DNA of 64,000 bases from Haloferax massiliensis (GTDB lineage: Archaea > Halobacteriota > Halobacteria > Halobacteriales > Haloferacaceae), in assembly GCF_001368915.1 (NCBI RefSeq), contig NZ_CSTE01000004.1, positions 163,818-227,817 of the forward strand, given 5' to 3'. Below, piece after piece: positions 18,466 through 28,071 of the stretch. Made by a program: the position numbers and the translations under genes. The notes below the pieces were generated by a model, which was given only the letters and a program-made list of their open reading frames with translations, searched no databases and was not told the DNA's origin. Positions within the stretch are counted from its first letter, which is position 1; each line of letters begins with the position of its first letter.

Positions 18466-18876
18466 TCAGTTACCCGGGAACTCGCCGGGCGGGAAAATCG
18501 TCGCGTCGTCGTCGTCGCGAATCTCGGCTTCCGGGCCGGGCGGGCAGTAGACCGCGAGGAACCGAAGCGGCTCCCACGACGTGTTGATGGTGCTGTGTTC
18601 GACGCCGCTGGGGATGTGAACCATGTCGCCCGCGCCGACCGTGCGCGTCTCGTCCTCGATGGTCTGTTCGCCCTCGCCGCCGAGGAAGTACAGTATCTCC
18701 TCGCTGTCGGGGTGGGTGTGTCGCTCGTGGCCCTTTCCGGGTTCGAGCAACACGACGCCGGCGCTGAACCCCTCAGAGCCGGTGACTTCGGGGGTGTTCA
18801 TCCACTTGAGCGTGCCCCAGTCCAATTCAATCGTCTCTACGTCGTCCGCCTGAACGAACCGCTTTTCGGATACCAT
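18466..18876 (-). CDS. Single-domain cupin
   Basis: A 136-residue cupin with motif 1 GHERHTHPDSEEILYFLGGEG, giving metal ligands His, His and Glu, and motif 2 PSGVEHSTINTS with the fourth His. The fold supports metal-dependent isomerase, lyase or dioxygenase activity, or ligand sensing. ATG at 18876 is preferred to a TTG five codons upstream, because a TATA element lies about 26-39 nt before 18876. It is on the same strand as the downstream TIM-barrel gene and upstream of it, so read-through is likely. Confidence 0.85.
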   Translation of the reverse strand: MVSEKRFVQADDVETIELDWGTLKWMNTPEVTGSEGFSAGVVLLEPGKGHERHTHPDSEEILYFLGGEGEQTIEDETRTVGAGDMVHIPSGVEHSTINTSWEPLRFLAVYCPPGPEAEIRDDDDATIFPPGEFPGN

Positions 18877-18901
18877 GACGTGTTGAGTCAAACAGTATCA
18901 A

Positions 18902-18915
18902 TTATTAAATATTTT
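18902..18915 (-). promoter_or_regulatory. TATA-like element before the cupin gene
   Basis: On the minus strand the sequence reads AAAATATTTAATAA, about 26-39 nt before the cupin ATG at 18876. The spacing fits a leaderless transcript and supports the ATG over the upstream TTG. Confidence 0.55.
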
Positions 18916-19795
18916 GGTGGCCGGAATGCGGTCAGAGGTTCGTCGAGCGCTCGCGAGCGACTCGAACGATTTTCGAGAGGAAAACGACGGTGCAGAGTTG
19001 AGGTCGACGGCCAACGCGACTGGACTAGCAGTAGGAGGCCTCACACGGTGATTCGACGCTATGCGAGTCGGCGACGGTCACGCGGACGCCCCGGCCCGTT
19101 CGCGTGTTGTAAATTATTAATAGACAACTATGATTGCGAGCGAATCGTGACGGAATCTGTCGGCGACTGAACGACGTACTCCGCGGGGACGAGCGGAATC
19201 GGAGCCACGTACGGGAGATTATCCGCTCGTCGAACCCGGGCGACCGTCCTACTCACGCGAGCTGTGCGGGGTTCGACCGGCAACGACGGCCGCCGTTCGC
19301 GCGTCGAACGAGTGTGGCGTGGTGACGAGTCGGACGGCTCTCGGACATCCGTTTTCATATCGAAAATACGGCGTGGAGTCGCGAGGGCGGAAGGTATCTG
19401 CGCCGGTACTCGACCCGTATTTTCGACCGCCATTACAGACGTACATGCGTAATATATCTATTACAAGCGTACGTCTGTAATATATTCTGTCAGCACTCGC
19501 AGTTTACGAGACGAGGAGGAACGGCCGTGGGGCCAACAGACAGATTCTGTCCGATACCTCCCGCGTAGACGGTGCGAATCTTCGCGGCGCTTGCACCCCA
19601 AACTCCGCGTGAGAAGCGGCCGTCGCGAGGACGCGAAGCGTTTACGAGACCGCAATCGAACGGCTCCGCAACTGGCGGGGGGAACCGTCTACCGGGCGCT
19701 CAGACGAGGCGCGAGTTGCGCGACCGAAACGATATTTCGAAATGTGAATCGGGAGGCATTACCGATGAACGCCTCGAATACCGCCGTCGTCGCGC
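18916..19795. other. Long gene-free region
   Basis: About 880 nt without a frame that has both coding composition and a recognisable protein. Short frames on both strands are arginine/serine-rich and look spurious. An AT-rich patch occurs at about 19110-19135. The one clear structure is a 50-bp interrupted palindrome at 19432-19481, listed separately. The region separates the cupin from the AEC permease. Confidence 0.5.
19432..19481. repeat. 50-bp interrupted palindrome
   Basis: Two 23-bp arms flank a 4-bp centre (TATC). The outer 13 bp (ATTACAGACGTAC and its complement) and inner 6 bp (GTAATA/TATTAC) pair perfectly; only four central positions of each arm mismatch. It lies in a gene-free region about 550 nt upstream of the cupin gene and 315 nt past the end of the AEC permease gene. 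It could be a dimeric regulator site, a recombination site or a transcribed hairpin. Confidence 0.8.
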
Positions 19796-20749
19796 TCAGT
19801 ACAGAGCGCCCGCCTGTAAGACAGCCACGAGAACGGTCAGGACGGCGACGCTGGCAACGGTGGTCGTGAAGATGGTCGTGCTGAGATACTCGGGCGCGGT
19901 GATGCCGTCGACCGTCGTGTCGTCGGCGTACTCGATGGTGAGCGCCAGCGGGATGACCGCGGCGGGGGTCGCACATTCGAGGACGAACACTTTCGCGACG
20001 GTCGGGTCGCCGAACCCCAACGCGAGCGCGAGGCCGAACCCGACGAGCGGCGCGACGACGAGCTTCAGCGCCGACGGCGCGAGCGACCGCGATATCACGG
20101 ACACGTTGGTCTCGGCCAACTGGATGCCGAGGATGAGCAGCATGACCGGAATCGACGCGTCGCCGACGAGTCCGACGGTCTCCATGAGCGCCGAGTCGGT
20201 CGGCGGGACGAGCCCGAGCCCACGGGCGAGAACGCCGGCAACGATGGCGTACAGGAGGGGGAGCCGAAATATCTCGGTGGCGGCGTCCAGCACCCCGCTA
20301 TCGGAGCCGTTCGACGCGATGTAGACGCCGAGGGTGTACACGACGAGGTTCTGGATAGTGAGGTAGATGACGGCGGTCGTCCGTCCGACTTCGCCGAAGG
20401 CGAACCCGGACAGCGGGATTCCGACGAATCCCGAGTTCGGGAACGCCGCCGCCAACATGAGCGCGCCGAGGAGCGGTCCCGATTCACCGGCGAGTCGGCC
20501 GACGCCCCACGCGATGGCAATCATGAGAAGCGCGTAGCCGACGACGCCGACGCCGAGTTTGAGGACTTCCCCGCCCCCGAGGGTCGTCGTGGCGATGCTG
20601 TGGAACGCCAACGCCGGGATGAGTACGTACAGTCCGAGCGTGTTTATCGGCCCGACGTCGATGTCCGTCGTTCGCGCGAGGAGATACCCGACGACGGCGA
20701 CGCCGAGAATCGGGAGAATCGCGTTCGTGAACGCCCCCGTCAACGACAT
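19796..20749 (-). CDS. AEC-family permease
   Basis: A 317-residue membrane protein with about ten helices in two similar halves, as in the auxin-efflux-carrier family. Characteristic parts are GYVLIPALAFHSIA-like LYVLIPALAFHSIA in helix 2, AAAFPNSGFVGIP in helix 4 and CATPAAVIPLALTIEY in the second half. Bacterial members export or import malate, malonate and related carboxylates. Its position beside the Tm-1-like/ABC group would suit movement of a carboxylate substrate or product, but it is 900 nt away and may be independent. Confidence 0.87.
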   Translation of the reverse strand: MSLTGAFTNAILPILGVAVVGYLLARTTDIDVGPINTLGLYVLIPALAFHSIATTTLGGGEVLKLGVGVVGYALLMIAIAWGVGRLAGESGPLLGALMLAAAFPNSGFVGIPLSGFAFGEVGRTTAVIYLTIQNLVVYTLGVYIASNGSDSGVLDAATEIFRLPLLYAIVAGVLARGLGLVPPTDSALMETVGLVGDASIPVMLLILGIQLAETNVSVISRSLAPSALKLVVAPLVGFGLALALGFGDPTVAKVFVLECATPAAVIPLALTIEYADDTTVDGITAPEYLSTTIFTTTVASVAVLTVLVAVLQAGALY

Positions 20750-21566
20750 GGCTCGTACCTCGAAGTAGGTCGATTCGGCGGCCGGGCGCGCTCAACTAAC
20801 ACTCTGCGCTGTCGCTGTCGGCTCATGTCAGTCCCATTGCGCTTCCCGTATAAATAGTATCGGTGATCGCCGCGCGCGGGTCGGCGCTACTCACCGCCGG
20901 AGGTCGTGTGAGCGAGCAGATGTGCGAGCAAGTAGTTCCGGAGAAAGCGTTTAACATAACACAGAATCGGGTCGGTAGAATGGACATAGGAATGCAAGTA
21001 TCGTGAACTACTCTCGGACGCTCGAACGAGGGCTGGCCCACGGATAATAAACGCGGTCGACTCGAACGTTGAGAATCTAAAAGAGATATTTCATGAAATT
21101 TCGCTCAGAATGGCCAAGCCGACCACTCAACTCTAATCAACAGATTGGGGCCGACATTCGAGTCACTTAACGAGGAACACGGTCTCTCAGGGATTGCGTA
21201 TTATCCGAGAAGTGATAGAGAACGCAGTCGCCGGACCGATACCAGACCGGCTCAATGATTCGACGTCAAGGGCGGGTTTTGCACAGTTTATATTGTAAAA
21301 ATAGAACAATATACTTGGCATTAACCCCGATAGCGACCGGTGGGACTAACGTCGTCGATTCGACGTATCGTCACTCCAAGTGAACATCCGGTCGCGTGGA
21401 ACTGTACAGCGACGCTGATCGGGGCGTTCGCTGTCCGCTCACGCCCCCGAGTTCTCTCGAAACCCGTCGGCTGAGCGGTCTACGAGACCCATCCCACGGC
21501 ACGTCGATTTTTCGACTTACCAAGCCCTTCGCAATGTACTATCGACTCTCTCAGTGTGCAGTGGGT
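20750..21566. other. Gene-free region between permease and epimerase genes
   Basis: About 820 nt with no convincing gene. It is richer in AT than neighbouring genes, especially at 21060-21330. An 8-bp inverted repeat TATATTGT/ACAATATA (21289-21296 and 21306-21313, 9-nt spacer) lies in the most AT-rich part. The AEC gene promoter must lie near the left end. No transposase similarity was recognised. Confidence 0.5.
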
Positions 21567-22505
21567 TCACACCGTGGACGGGCTCGCTCCATAGGAGGTG
21601 AGTAACCGCTTGACACCGTCATCAAGTGCGACCTGTGGAGCATATCCGATACGACTCTCCGCACGGGAGATGTCCGCACACGAGCGCTGGATATCTCCTT
21701 GTCGTGGGTCGCCGTGGACGATTGGGGAATTACTGGCCGTCGCGTTCTTGATGATTTCCGCGAGTTCGTGAATCGCCGTCTCAGACCCCGTACCGATATT
21801 GTATGCAACACCGAACTCGTCTGTTTTCGCAGCGAGGAGGTTCGCACGTACGACGTCGTCGACGTAGACGAAATCGCGTGTTTGTTTGCCGTCTCCGTCG
21901 ACGGTGATCGGTTCGCCCGCCCGCGCTTGTTCGAGAAAAGTACCGATGACACCACTGTAGTCTCCGTTCGATTGTCGTGGCCCATAGACGTTGAAATATC
22001 GAAGCGCCACCGTCTCCAGACCGTAGAGTTCGTGGTACAGTCGGGCGTATCTGTCTATCGAGAGCTTCTGTAAGCCGTACGGCGATTTCGGCTCTTTGGG
22101 TTCGTCTTCGCGGACCGGGACGGTTCTGGGGCGTCCATAGATTGCCGCGCTCGACGCGAGAACGACTCGCGCGTCTTCTCGCCGGGCCGACTCAAGAAGT
22201 CTGAGCGTCGCAGTCGTGTTCACAGAATGGCATCTGAACGGGTCGTCGACGGACTTGCTCACGCTCACTTTCGCCGCTTGGTGGAAGATGAGGTCGACGT
22301 CGGACGTCGCTTCGGCGATCGCGCGAGAATCCCGAATATCGGCCTGTACCAGCTCTACCGAGTCGGGAAGTCGAGAAGCAGAACCCGAAGAGAGGTCGTC
22401 GACGACTCTGACCTCGTTGTCCTCGGCCAGTACGTCTACGATGTGGCTCCCGATGAATCCGGCACCGCCTGTGACGAGAACTGTCTGCCCACTAATGTCT
22501 GCCAT
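21567..22505 (-). CDS. NAD-dependent sugar-nucleotide epimerase/dehydratase (UDP-glucose 4-epimerase-like)
   Basis: A 312-residue extended short-chain dehydrogenase. It has the NAD site VTGGAGFIGSH (about residues 9-19), the catalytic Ser in LASSAAIYG, and the Tyr-x3-Lys pair in SPYGLQKL. RYFNVYGPRQ and GTGSETAIHEL are typical of UDP-hexose epimerases. It would supply an epimerised sugar nucleotide for the glycan locus that follows. ATG at 22505 is preferred to an upstream start ten codons earlier, because the Rossmann strand then begins at the usual distance. It is divergent from the polytopic membrane-protein gene. Confidence 0.88.
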   Translation of the reverse strand: MADISGQTVLVTGGAGFIGSHIVDVLAEDNEVRVVDDLSSGSASRLPDSVELVQADIRDSRAIAEATSDVDLIFHQAAKVSVSKSVDDPFRCHSVNTTATLRLLESARREDARVVLASSAAIYGRPRTVPVREDEPKEPKSPYGLQKLSIDRYARLYHELYGLETVALRYFNVYGPRQSNGDYSGVIGTFLEQARAGEPITVDGDGKQTRDFVYVDDVVRANLLAAKTDEFGVAYNIGTGSETAIHELAEIIKNATASNSPIVHGDPRQGDIQRSCADISRAESRIGYAPQVALDDGVKRLLTSYGASPSTV

Positions 22506-23164
22506 GACACTACCCACATCGCAATGTCGACTCAAGGTTACTTTGTGTCTTAGTCAGTGGCCTGAACGTCTCCGTCGTCAAAATTAACATCTAAAATTTT
22601 TTATTTTTCGGATTATAGACATGGATTATATGTCCCAGGTTCAACTTCGAATGCGATATTTTCCCGCCGCCGCCCGGTTTGGCGACCTACTGTTGGGAAT
22701 ATGTCATTACTAACTGTCAAGGCTCCCGGCTTAATTCGCACTTTCATTACAAGACTAAATTTGTAATTACTTTGACCGCCAACGAAGCGGCCGATTTCGA
22801 GGCTCTCAGCCGCGTCCCCGCCGGGCACCGGTGGTCGAGGCCCGCGTATACTCCCGGTATACTCTACCTAATCAAACAGCGATGAGGACAGTACCACCGA
22901 CAACACTTCTCCACCGGCTATAGTTACAAACGTGTGTGATTTTCAACCTATTTTGATGTTCGTCGTGAGACCGAGTGTCACATCCACTCGTCCGTCTTCT
23001 TGACTATCGCCGAAGGTTCGGTTCTCAGTCAGCGTCGGCGGTGACTCGTCCAGACGAGCGCCGGGACAAGCCATCATTCATCGTCTGAGGAAAGTATCGA
23101 ATAACGGTCCTATTACTTACATTGGTTGAGTGATATCTCGAATCATAGCCTTCGAATCACGACC
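22506..23164. other. AT-rich divergent control region
   Basis: About 660 nt between the epimerase (leftward) and membrane-protein (rightward) genes. The stretch 22580-22620 is strongly AT-rich and is a likely promoter region for the epimerase. A 7-bp inverted repeat ATTACAA/TTGTAAT occurs at 22746-22752 and 22761-22767. No coding frame with haloarchaeal composition was found. Confidence 0.5.
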
Positions 23165-25390
23165 ATGTTTCCGAAATTGAACAGGGTAGCGCACCCATCT
23201 CTCTCACAGACAGTATCGATTCAGCTTACTATCGTGACGCTACTCGCGCTGTTTTGGTTGACTCTTGGACTAGGTTCGGCTGGGATATTCGTCTCCGGTC
23301 TCAGGGTTGGAAGCACGCTCCTCCTGTTATTTTTCTTGCCCGGCCTCTTACTCACGCAGTTCGCTCGGCTCCGGATTACTCGGGGTGGAGAAGCCGTACT
23401 CTACGCAGTCGGGTTGAGCCTCGTCTTCCTTTCGTTGTTCGTCACCTCGGTCGGCGTACTCACACCGCTACTGAACGTCCAAGACACGTTTTCGTTGCAA
23501 CCGCTGGCTATCTCCTTGACCGTCGTGTTGCTGCTGATAACCGCGCTTTTGCACGTTGTTGAAACACCAGAGGCGCGATTTGACTGGGTCGCGCCGACTC
23601 GTTTGACTGCGGGGCTGATAGCTGTTCCAGTCGTTGCGGTACTGGCCGCGGGGTTCATGAACGACGGTGGGGACGCCTCGCTGATGTTCCTCTTCGTCGT
23701 TCTCGTCGCCGCTGCTGTCGTGGTCAGCTCGACTCGGTTCCTCCCGCCGACGCAGTACCCATTGGCCATCTTCCTCATCGGACTTGCGACGTTCCTCCAT
23801 CGAAACCTCCTCACCGGTGGTGTCATCGGTGCAGACGTCCAGTTCCAGTACTTCCTCGCCCAGCATATACAGGAGACCCACGTCTGGTCGCCCGGCGTCG
23901 GGAGTCGAATCACGGCGCTCCCGATGGTGACCGCGGTCCCGGCTGCTATCTCGACACTCGCCGACGTCTCAGTCGCGGCGGTGTTCAAGGTCGCGTACGT
24001 GTTCGTCTTTTCACTCGTCCCCGTCGGGATCTACTACGTCGGACGGCGTATCTTTGGGAACCGGGAGGCGCTGCTCGGCAGTTTCTTTTTCATCTTCTAT
24101 CACATCTCGTTCTCTCTCACTCCGGGGAAGCAGTTACTCTCGGAGTTGTTCGTCGTACTGCTTTTGCTGCTCCTGTTCGAGCACGGCCTATCGACAGTCG
24201 GCAATAAAGCCGTCGCCGTCTTACTGAGTATCGGCGTTATTCACACCCATTACGGGACGGCATTCGTGCTTGGCGGGTCGCTGCTCGCCGGACATCTCAT
24301 GCTTGGTGTGGTTCGTCGCGTCGTCGACGAGTTCGAACACGATAGCTCGGTCGTATACCCCGTCACATTTCTCGGATTGGCCATCGCTTGGTACGCGACG
24401 TTTTCGCCGCAGTTACTGAACCAGATTCTGCGGATGCCGTTGGTCATCGGACAGCAGGTCGCCAATCTCGTCGTTGGCACGGCGGTCGGAACCGGTGCGA
24501 ACTACATCGGTGGCCAGGTGACCGTACTCGACCAACTCAACGTCCTCGTCTACTTGGTCCTGACCGCACTGCTGGGGATTGGATTGCTGTCACGGGTCGT
24601 CACTCACGGAGTCCGATTACGTCGCGGCGAACGCACGGAGTACGTCGAGTACACTGCGCTCTCGATACCGATGTTCGTCTTCCTCGCGTCGACGTTCTTC
24701 GTCATCGCGAACCTCTGGGCCGACAGGACGTACCAGATGGTGTTGGTCGTCCTCGCACCGTTCGTTGCCCTCGGCTTTCGGACTCTGTTCGCGGCGACGG
24801 TCACGGCGCTCGAACGCCTCGGGAAACCCAGAGACCTCCGTCCCAGGTGGTCGCTCCTCGCAGTTCTTCTCAGCGCGTTGTTCGTCCTCAACTCGGGTGC
24901 CGCGTATGCCGCGGTCGGGAACGCGGACACAGCCACGTTCGACTCGAACGCCAACGATTACGTATTCACTGACGACGAACGCGCTGGTGCCGCGTGGCTC
25001 AAGGAACACGCCGGGCTCACTGGTTCCGGTTCGTACCGCTCTCCGAGTGCCGCCTCACCTTCGGACGACACAGTCACGATATACACTGACTCGGTGAGCT
25101 ACCAACTGCTCCGTTCGACGACTCCGGAGACGTACTACGACGTCCGAATCGAGCGACTGCGGAGCCCTTGGCACCCAGAGTTCGACCAGAGCCGACTGCA
25201 ACGCGGGTACGTGTTCATTCGGGAACGGAGCGTCAGGGACGTTTCCGGGTCCGAGCGTCTCCCGATTACGTCTCTCTCGCGTGAGCATGCCGAGGACGTG
25301 ACCGAAGCTGGAACGGTCGTCTTCCGGAACGACGAGGTGACTATCGTGAGAATCGAGGGGCGGTCAGACGGATACTCCGACGACCTGTGA
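23165..25390 (+). CDS. Polytopic membrane protein, possible GT-C-type glycosyltransferase
   Basis: A 741-residue protein with about 14-16 predicted helices up to residue 570, followed by a soluble C-terminal domain. Its layout resembles haloarchaeal DUF2206-type and oligosaccharide-transferase-like proteins: many helices, a loop FLHRNLLTGGVIGADVQ after several helices, and an extracytoplasmic tail containing TDDERAGAAWL. No sequence motif proves transferase activity. ATG at 23165 is preferred to a TTG 13 codons upstream, since the added residues are not needed for the first helix. It begins the rightward part of the glycan locus. Confidence 0.75.
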   Translation: MFPKLNRVAHPSLSQTVSIQLTIVTLLALFWLTLGLGSAGIFVSGLRVGSTLLLLFFLPGLLLTQFARLRITRGGEAVLYAVGLSLVFLSLFVTSVGVLTPLLNVQDTFSLQPLAISLTVVLLLITALLHVVETPEARFDWVAPTRLTAGLIAVPVVAVLAAGFMNDGGDASLMFLFVVLVAAAVVVSSTRFLPPTQYPLAIFLIGLATFLHRNLLTGGVIGADVQFQYFLAQHIQETHVWSPGVGSRITALPMVTAVPAAISTLADVSVAAVFKVAYVFVFSLVPVGIYYVGRRIFGNREALLGSFFFIFYHISFSLTPGKQLLSELFVVLLLLLLFEHGLSTVGNKAVAVLLSIGVIHTHYGTAFVLGGSLLAGHLMLGVVRRVVDEFEHDSSVVYPVTFLGLAIAWYATFSPQLLNQILRMPLVIGQQVANLVVGTAVGTGANYIGGQVTVLDQLNVLVYLVLTALLGIGLLSRVVTHGVRLRRGERTEYVEYTALSIPMFVFLASTFFVIANLWADRTYQMVLVVLAPFVALGFRTLFAATVTALERLGKPRDLRPRWSLLAVLLSALFVLNSGAAYAAVGNADTATFDSNANDYVFTDDERAGAAWLKEHAGLTGSGSYRSPSAASPSDDTVTIYTDSVSYQLLRSTTPETYYDVRIERLRSPWHPEFDQSRLQRGYVFIRERSVRDVSGSERLPITSLSREHAEDVTEAGTVVFRNDEVTIVRIEGRSDGYSDDL

Positions 25391-25457
25391 GGGTTCGATT
25401 CGCCTTGGAGAAACCGGAGCGAACGTACCACCCCCGAAACGCTTTTACTGAGATACG

Positions 25458-26474
25458 ATGTTGTATCGGATGATTGTGGCATCGACAGATCCGTCCACTG
25501 ACCCGCTCGTGTCGTACGTTCTGGCGACGTACAACAGGCCGGACGACCTGAGAGAGGCTATCGAGTCCATCCTCGACCAGACCTACGACCCTATCGAGGT
25601 AATCGTAGTCAGTAACTCGACGGACGAGACCTCGACCATGTTTGAGGACGGCGGTCGCTTCGACGAACCGACCGTCCACTATCACGAGTTCCCCGGCCGG
25701 ATGGGCGTCCCACAGGCGCGGAATATCGGATACGACCTCGCGTCGGGCGACATTCTCGTGACCATCGACGACGATGCGGTATTGACCAGTAACGATGCGA
25801 CGGAGACCGTCGTCCGTCTGTTCGATTCGAATCCCGAGATCGGTGTATTGGCCTTCCAGTGCCGTGACTACCGGACCGACGAGGTGAACCCCCACGAGAC
25901 GCCCGACCCACCGCGATTCGACATGACACCGACTGTCCCGTATCGCGCGACGAACTTCGTCGGCGTCGGAAACGCGATTCGAAGCGCGGTCATCGACCGA
26001 GTCGGTGATTTCCCGGAGGACTTCGTGTACGGGTTCGAGGAGATGGACCTCTCGTTCCGCGTCCACGAAAGTGGCTACGATATCCTCTTTACGCCCGAGG
26101 TCGCCGTCTGGCACAAGAAATCGCCCGAAGCACGACGTACCGACCTCGAAACGCAGGAGCGGCTGGTCGGGAACCGAATCAAACTCGCACTCCGTAACCT
26201 CCCGATGCGCTATGTAGTGGTCTCGACGGTTCTGTGGTCAGTGTATGGGTTGCTACTCACTCGGCGGCCGTCTTCGCTCTGGAACATCTATCGCCGTCTC
26301 TACGACGAACGAGAGACGACCCTTGAGGCGAGACGCGTCGTCTCCCCGCGGACGATTCGGCGAATCAAATCGCGGAAGACGATGCTGTTCTTCTGGTGGT
26401 ACGGTCCGCACCCCGGTCGCCTCTTCGGGAGAGACGGCACTCCACAGCGGGTGTTCTGGGAGACGAGCAATTGA
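25458..26474 (+). CDS. Family 2 glycosyltransferase
   Basis: A 338-residue enzyme with a GT-A fold: VSYVLATYNRPDDLREAIES at the start, the nucleotide-sugar DxD-type motif TIDDDAVL, and the acceptor/base region FVYGFEEMDLSFRVHESGY. The C-terminus has one probable membrane-associated helix (VVSTVLWSVYGLLL). It adds a sugar to a growing lipid-linked or polymer glycan at the inner face of the membrane. It follows the polytopic protein gene by 67 nt, on the same strand. Confidence 0.9.
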   Translation: MLYRMIVASTDPSTDPLVSYVLATYNRPDDLREAIESILDQTYDPIEVIVVSNSTDETSTMFEDGGRFDEPTVHYHEFPGRMGVPQARNIGYDLASGDILVTIDDDAVLTSNDATETVVRLFDSNPEIGVLAFQCRDYRTDEVNPHETPDPPRFDMTPTVPYRATNFVGVGNAIRSAVIDRVGDFPEDFVYGFEEMDLSFRVHESGYDILFTPEVAVWHKKSPEARRTDLETQERLVGNRIKLALRNLPMRYVVVSTVLWSVYGLLLTRRPSSLWNIYRRLYDERETTLEARRVVSPRTIRRIKSRKTMLFFWWYGPHPGRLFGRDGTPQRVFWETSN

Positions 26475-26486
26475 ATTGAATCGCGG

Positions 26487-27956
26487 CTACTTATCGCTCG
26501 TCTGTCCACGCCCTGAACGCCGTTCGTCCGAAACGTAACGGGATGCGAGCAATCGAACCACGGGCAGCACGATACGGTGTCTGACGTCCGGAATCGACAC
26601 GGAGAACGCGAGGTAGAGCAGTCCCCCGAGCAGTACCTGTAACACTAACGAGAACACGGTATCGACCGGGAACTGCGTCTTGACGCCGTAGACGACAACG
26701 CCCATCGCCACTGACGAGAGCGTAAACCATCCGATGAGGGGGTACGGAATCGAGAAATCGACGTATCGGCCGAGATAGCGTGTTTGAAGGAGTGCGTTTA
26801 CGACCCACGAGACGGTCGTCGCCACCGCGGCACCGACGAATCCGATAGTGACGATGAGAATCGGGCTCAGGACTAAATTGACACCGACGGCGGCGACGGT
26901 CGCTTTTGCGGCGAGGTTCGGCCTGTTGATTGCCCTGACCGAAACCCCGACGATATCGTTGATGGATTGGAAGAACTTCTCTATCATCAAGACGACGAGG
27001 ACCAGCGATGCGATGACGTATTCAGGACCGAAAAGGAATTCGAGAACGTCGGAGCCGTATATCACCGCCCCGACCACAGCGGGAATAGAAAAGAACACCG
27101 CGAACCCGATGGCAGTCGAGATGGTCGACTCTATCTGCTTCACCGACGAATCCGCATTCCACTGGCTGATCTGGGGGAACAGCGTCAACGAGATCGACTT
27201 GCTGAACATGAGGACGAGCAGCGTCACCTGCCAGGCGACCTCGTACGCACTGACGTAACTCTGGACGAGGAAAAACCCGATGAGGGCAGAGTCCATCCAC
27301 TGGTAGATGCTCCCCCCGACGGAGTTCACGACGTCGTACTTCGAGAAATCGACCAGCGACCGCATCTGTGGGAGTGCCGGCCGACCAAGGCCGATGTCGC
27401 AGGCGAGAACCGCCCAAACCAACGCGACGGCTGAGCCTGCTAAGAGTCCGTAGACGATGCCCTCGGGTCCATATCCACGCGAGACAAAAAACGAACCGAG
27501 CCCGACCCAAGTGAGTCGGCGGGCGAACTCGATTGATGCGGTACGGCCGACCCGAAGTCGGCCCCGAACCGCATGAATGTACAGCAGCGAGAGCTCCCGG
27601 AGGAAGACGGCGAGGACCAACAACACTGCGAGGTCTCCACCGAGATAGTCGTTGATTCGACCCCGAAACGCGAGGACGCCGAGTGAGACCACCGTGAGCA
27701 ACACCAGTTTGAGAGCGAGTGCGGAACTCAATGTCCGGACGGGGTCTTCCCCCTCACTCAGCCGTTTTTCGAGTGCGGAACGGAGGCCGAAATCGGCGGG
27801 AATCGAGAGCAATCCTTGGACGGCAAAGAACAGGAAGAAGATACCCAATTGCGTCTGCCCGAGGTTTCGGGAGAAGTAGATGATGCCACCGAACATCAGT
27901 AGAGCACGTCCCGTCTTTGAGAGGAACAGCTTGAACGTCGATAGTCCTATATCCAT
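26487..27956 (-). CDS. Polysaccharide flippase (Wzx/MviN-like)
   Basis: A 489-residue protein with 12-14 predicted helices. The N-terminal half includes FLSKTGRALLMFGGIIYFSR and the family-like LGQTQLGIFFLFFAVQGLLSIPADFGL. Later helices include an internal VAWQVTLLVLMFSKSISLTLFPQIS. This pattern is that of multidrug/oligosaccharidyl-lipid/polysaccharide exporters, which move lipid-linked glycans across the membrane. It converges on the GT2 gene, with 12 nt between stop codons. Confidence 0.88.
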   Translation of the reverse strand: MDIGLSTFKLFLSKTGRALLMFGGIIYFSRNLGQTQLGIFFLFFAVQGLLSIPADFGLRSALEKRLSEGEDPVRTLSSALALKLVLLTVVSLGVLAFRGRINDYLGGDLAVLLVLAVFLRELSLLYIHAVRGRLRVGRTASIEFARRLTWVGLGSFFVSRGYGPEGIVYGLLAGSAVALVWAVLACDIGLGRPALPQMRSLVDFSKYDVVNSVGGSIYQWMDSALIGFFLVQSYVSAYEVAWQVTLLVLMFSKSISLTLFPQISQWNADSSVKQIESTISTAIGFAVFFSIPAVVGAVIYGSDVLEFLFGPEYVIASLVLVVLMIEKFFQSINDIVGVSVRAINRPNLAAKATVAAVGVNLVLSPILIVTIGFVGAAVATTVSWVVNALLQTRYLGRYVDFSIPYPLIGWFTLSSVAMGVVVYGVKTQFPVDTVFSLVLQVLLGGLLYLAFSVSIPDVRHRIVLPVVRLLASRYVSDERRSGRGQTSDK

Positions 27957-28071
27957 GATGGCACAGTGTCGCTAGCGAGTGGGCAACGAATAGTTACCCT
28001 GCCGCTACGAGGCACGACGTTCTCCGACCGACACGGTTCGAGTGCTGACCTGCGGCCGGGGCGTGACTGCG

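Noticed and set aside
19128..19433. 101-codon leftward frame in the cupin-permease gap
   Set aside because: Rich in Arg, Ser and Pro, without helix or strand pattern or family match; it looks like chance.
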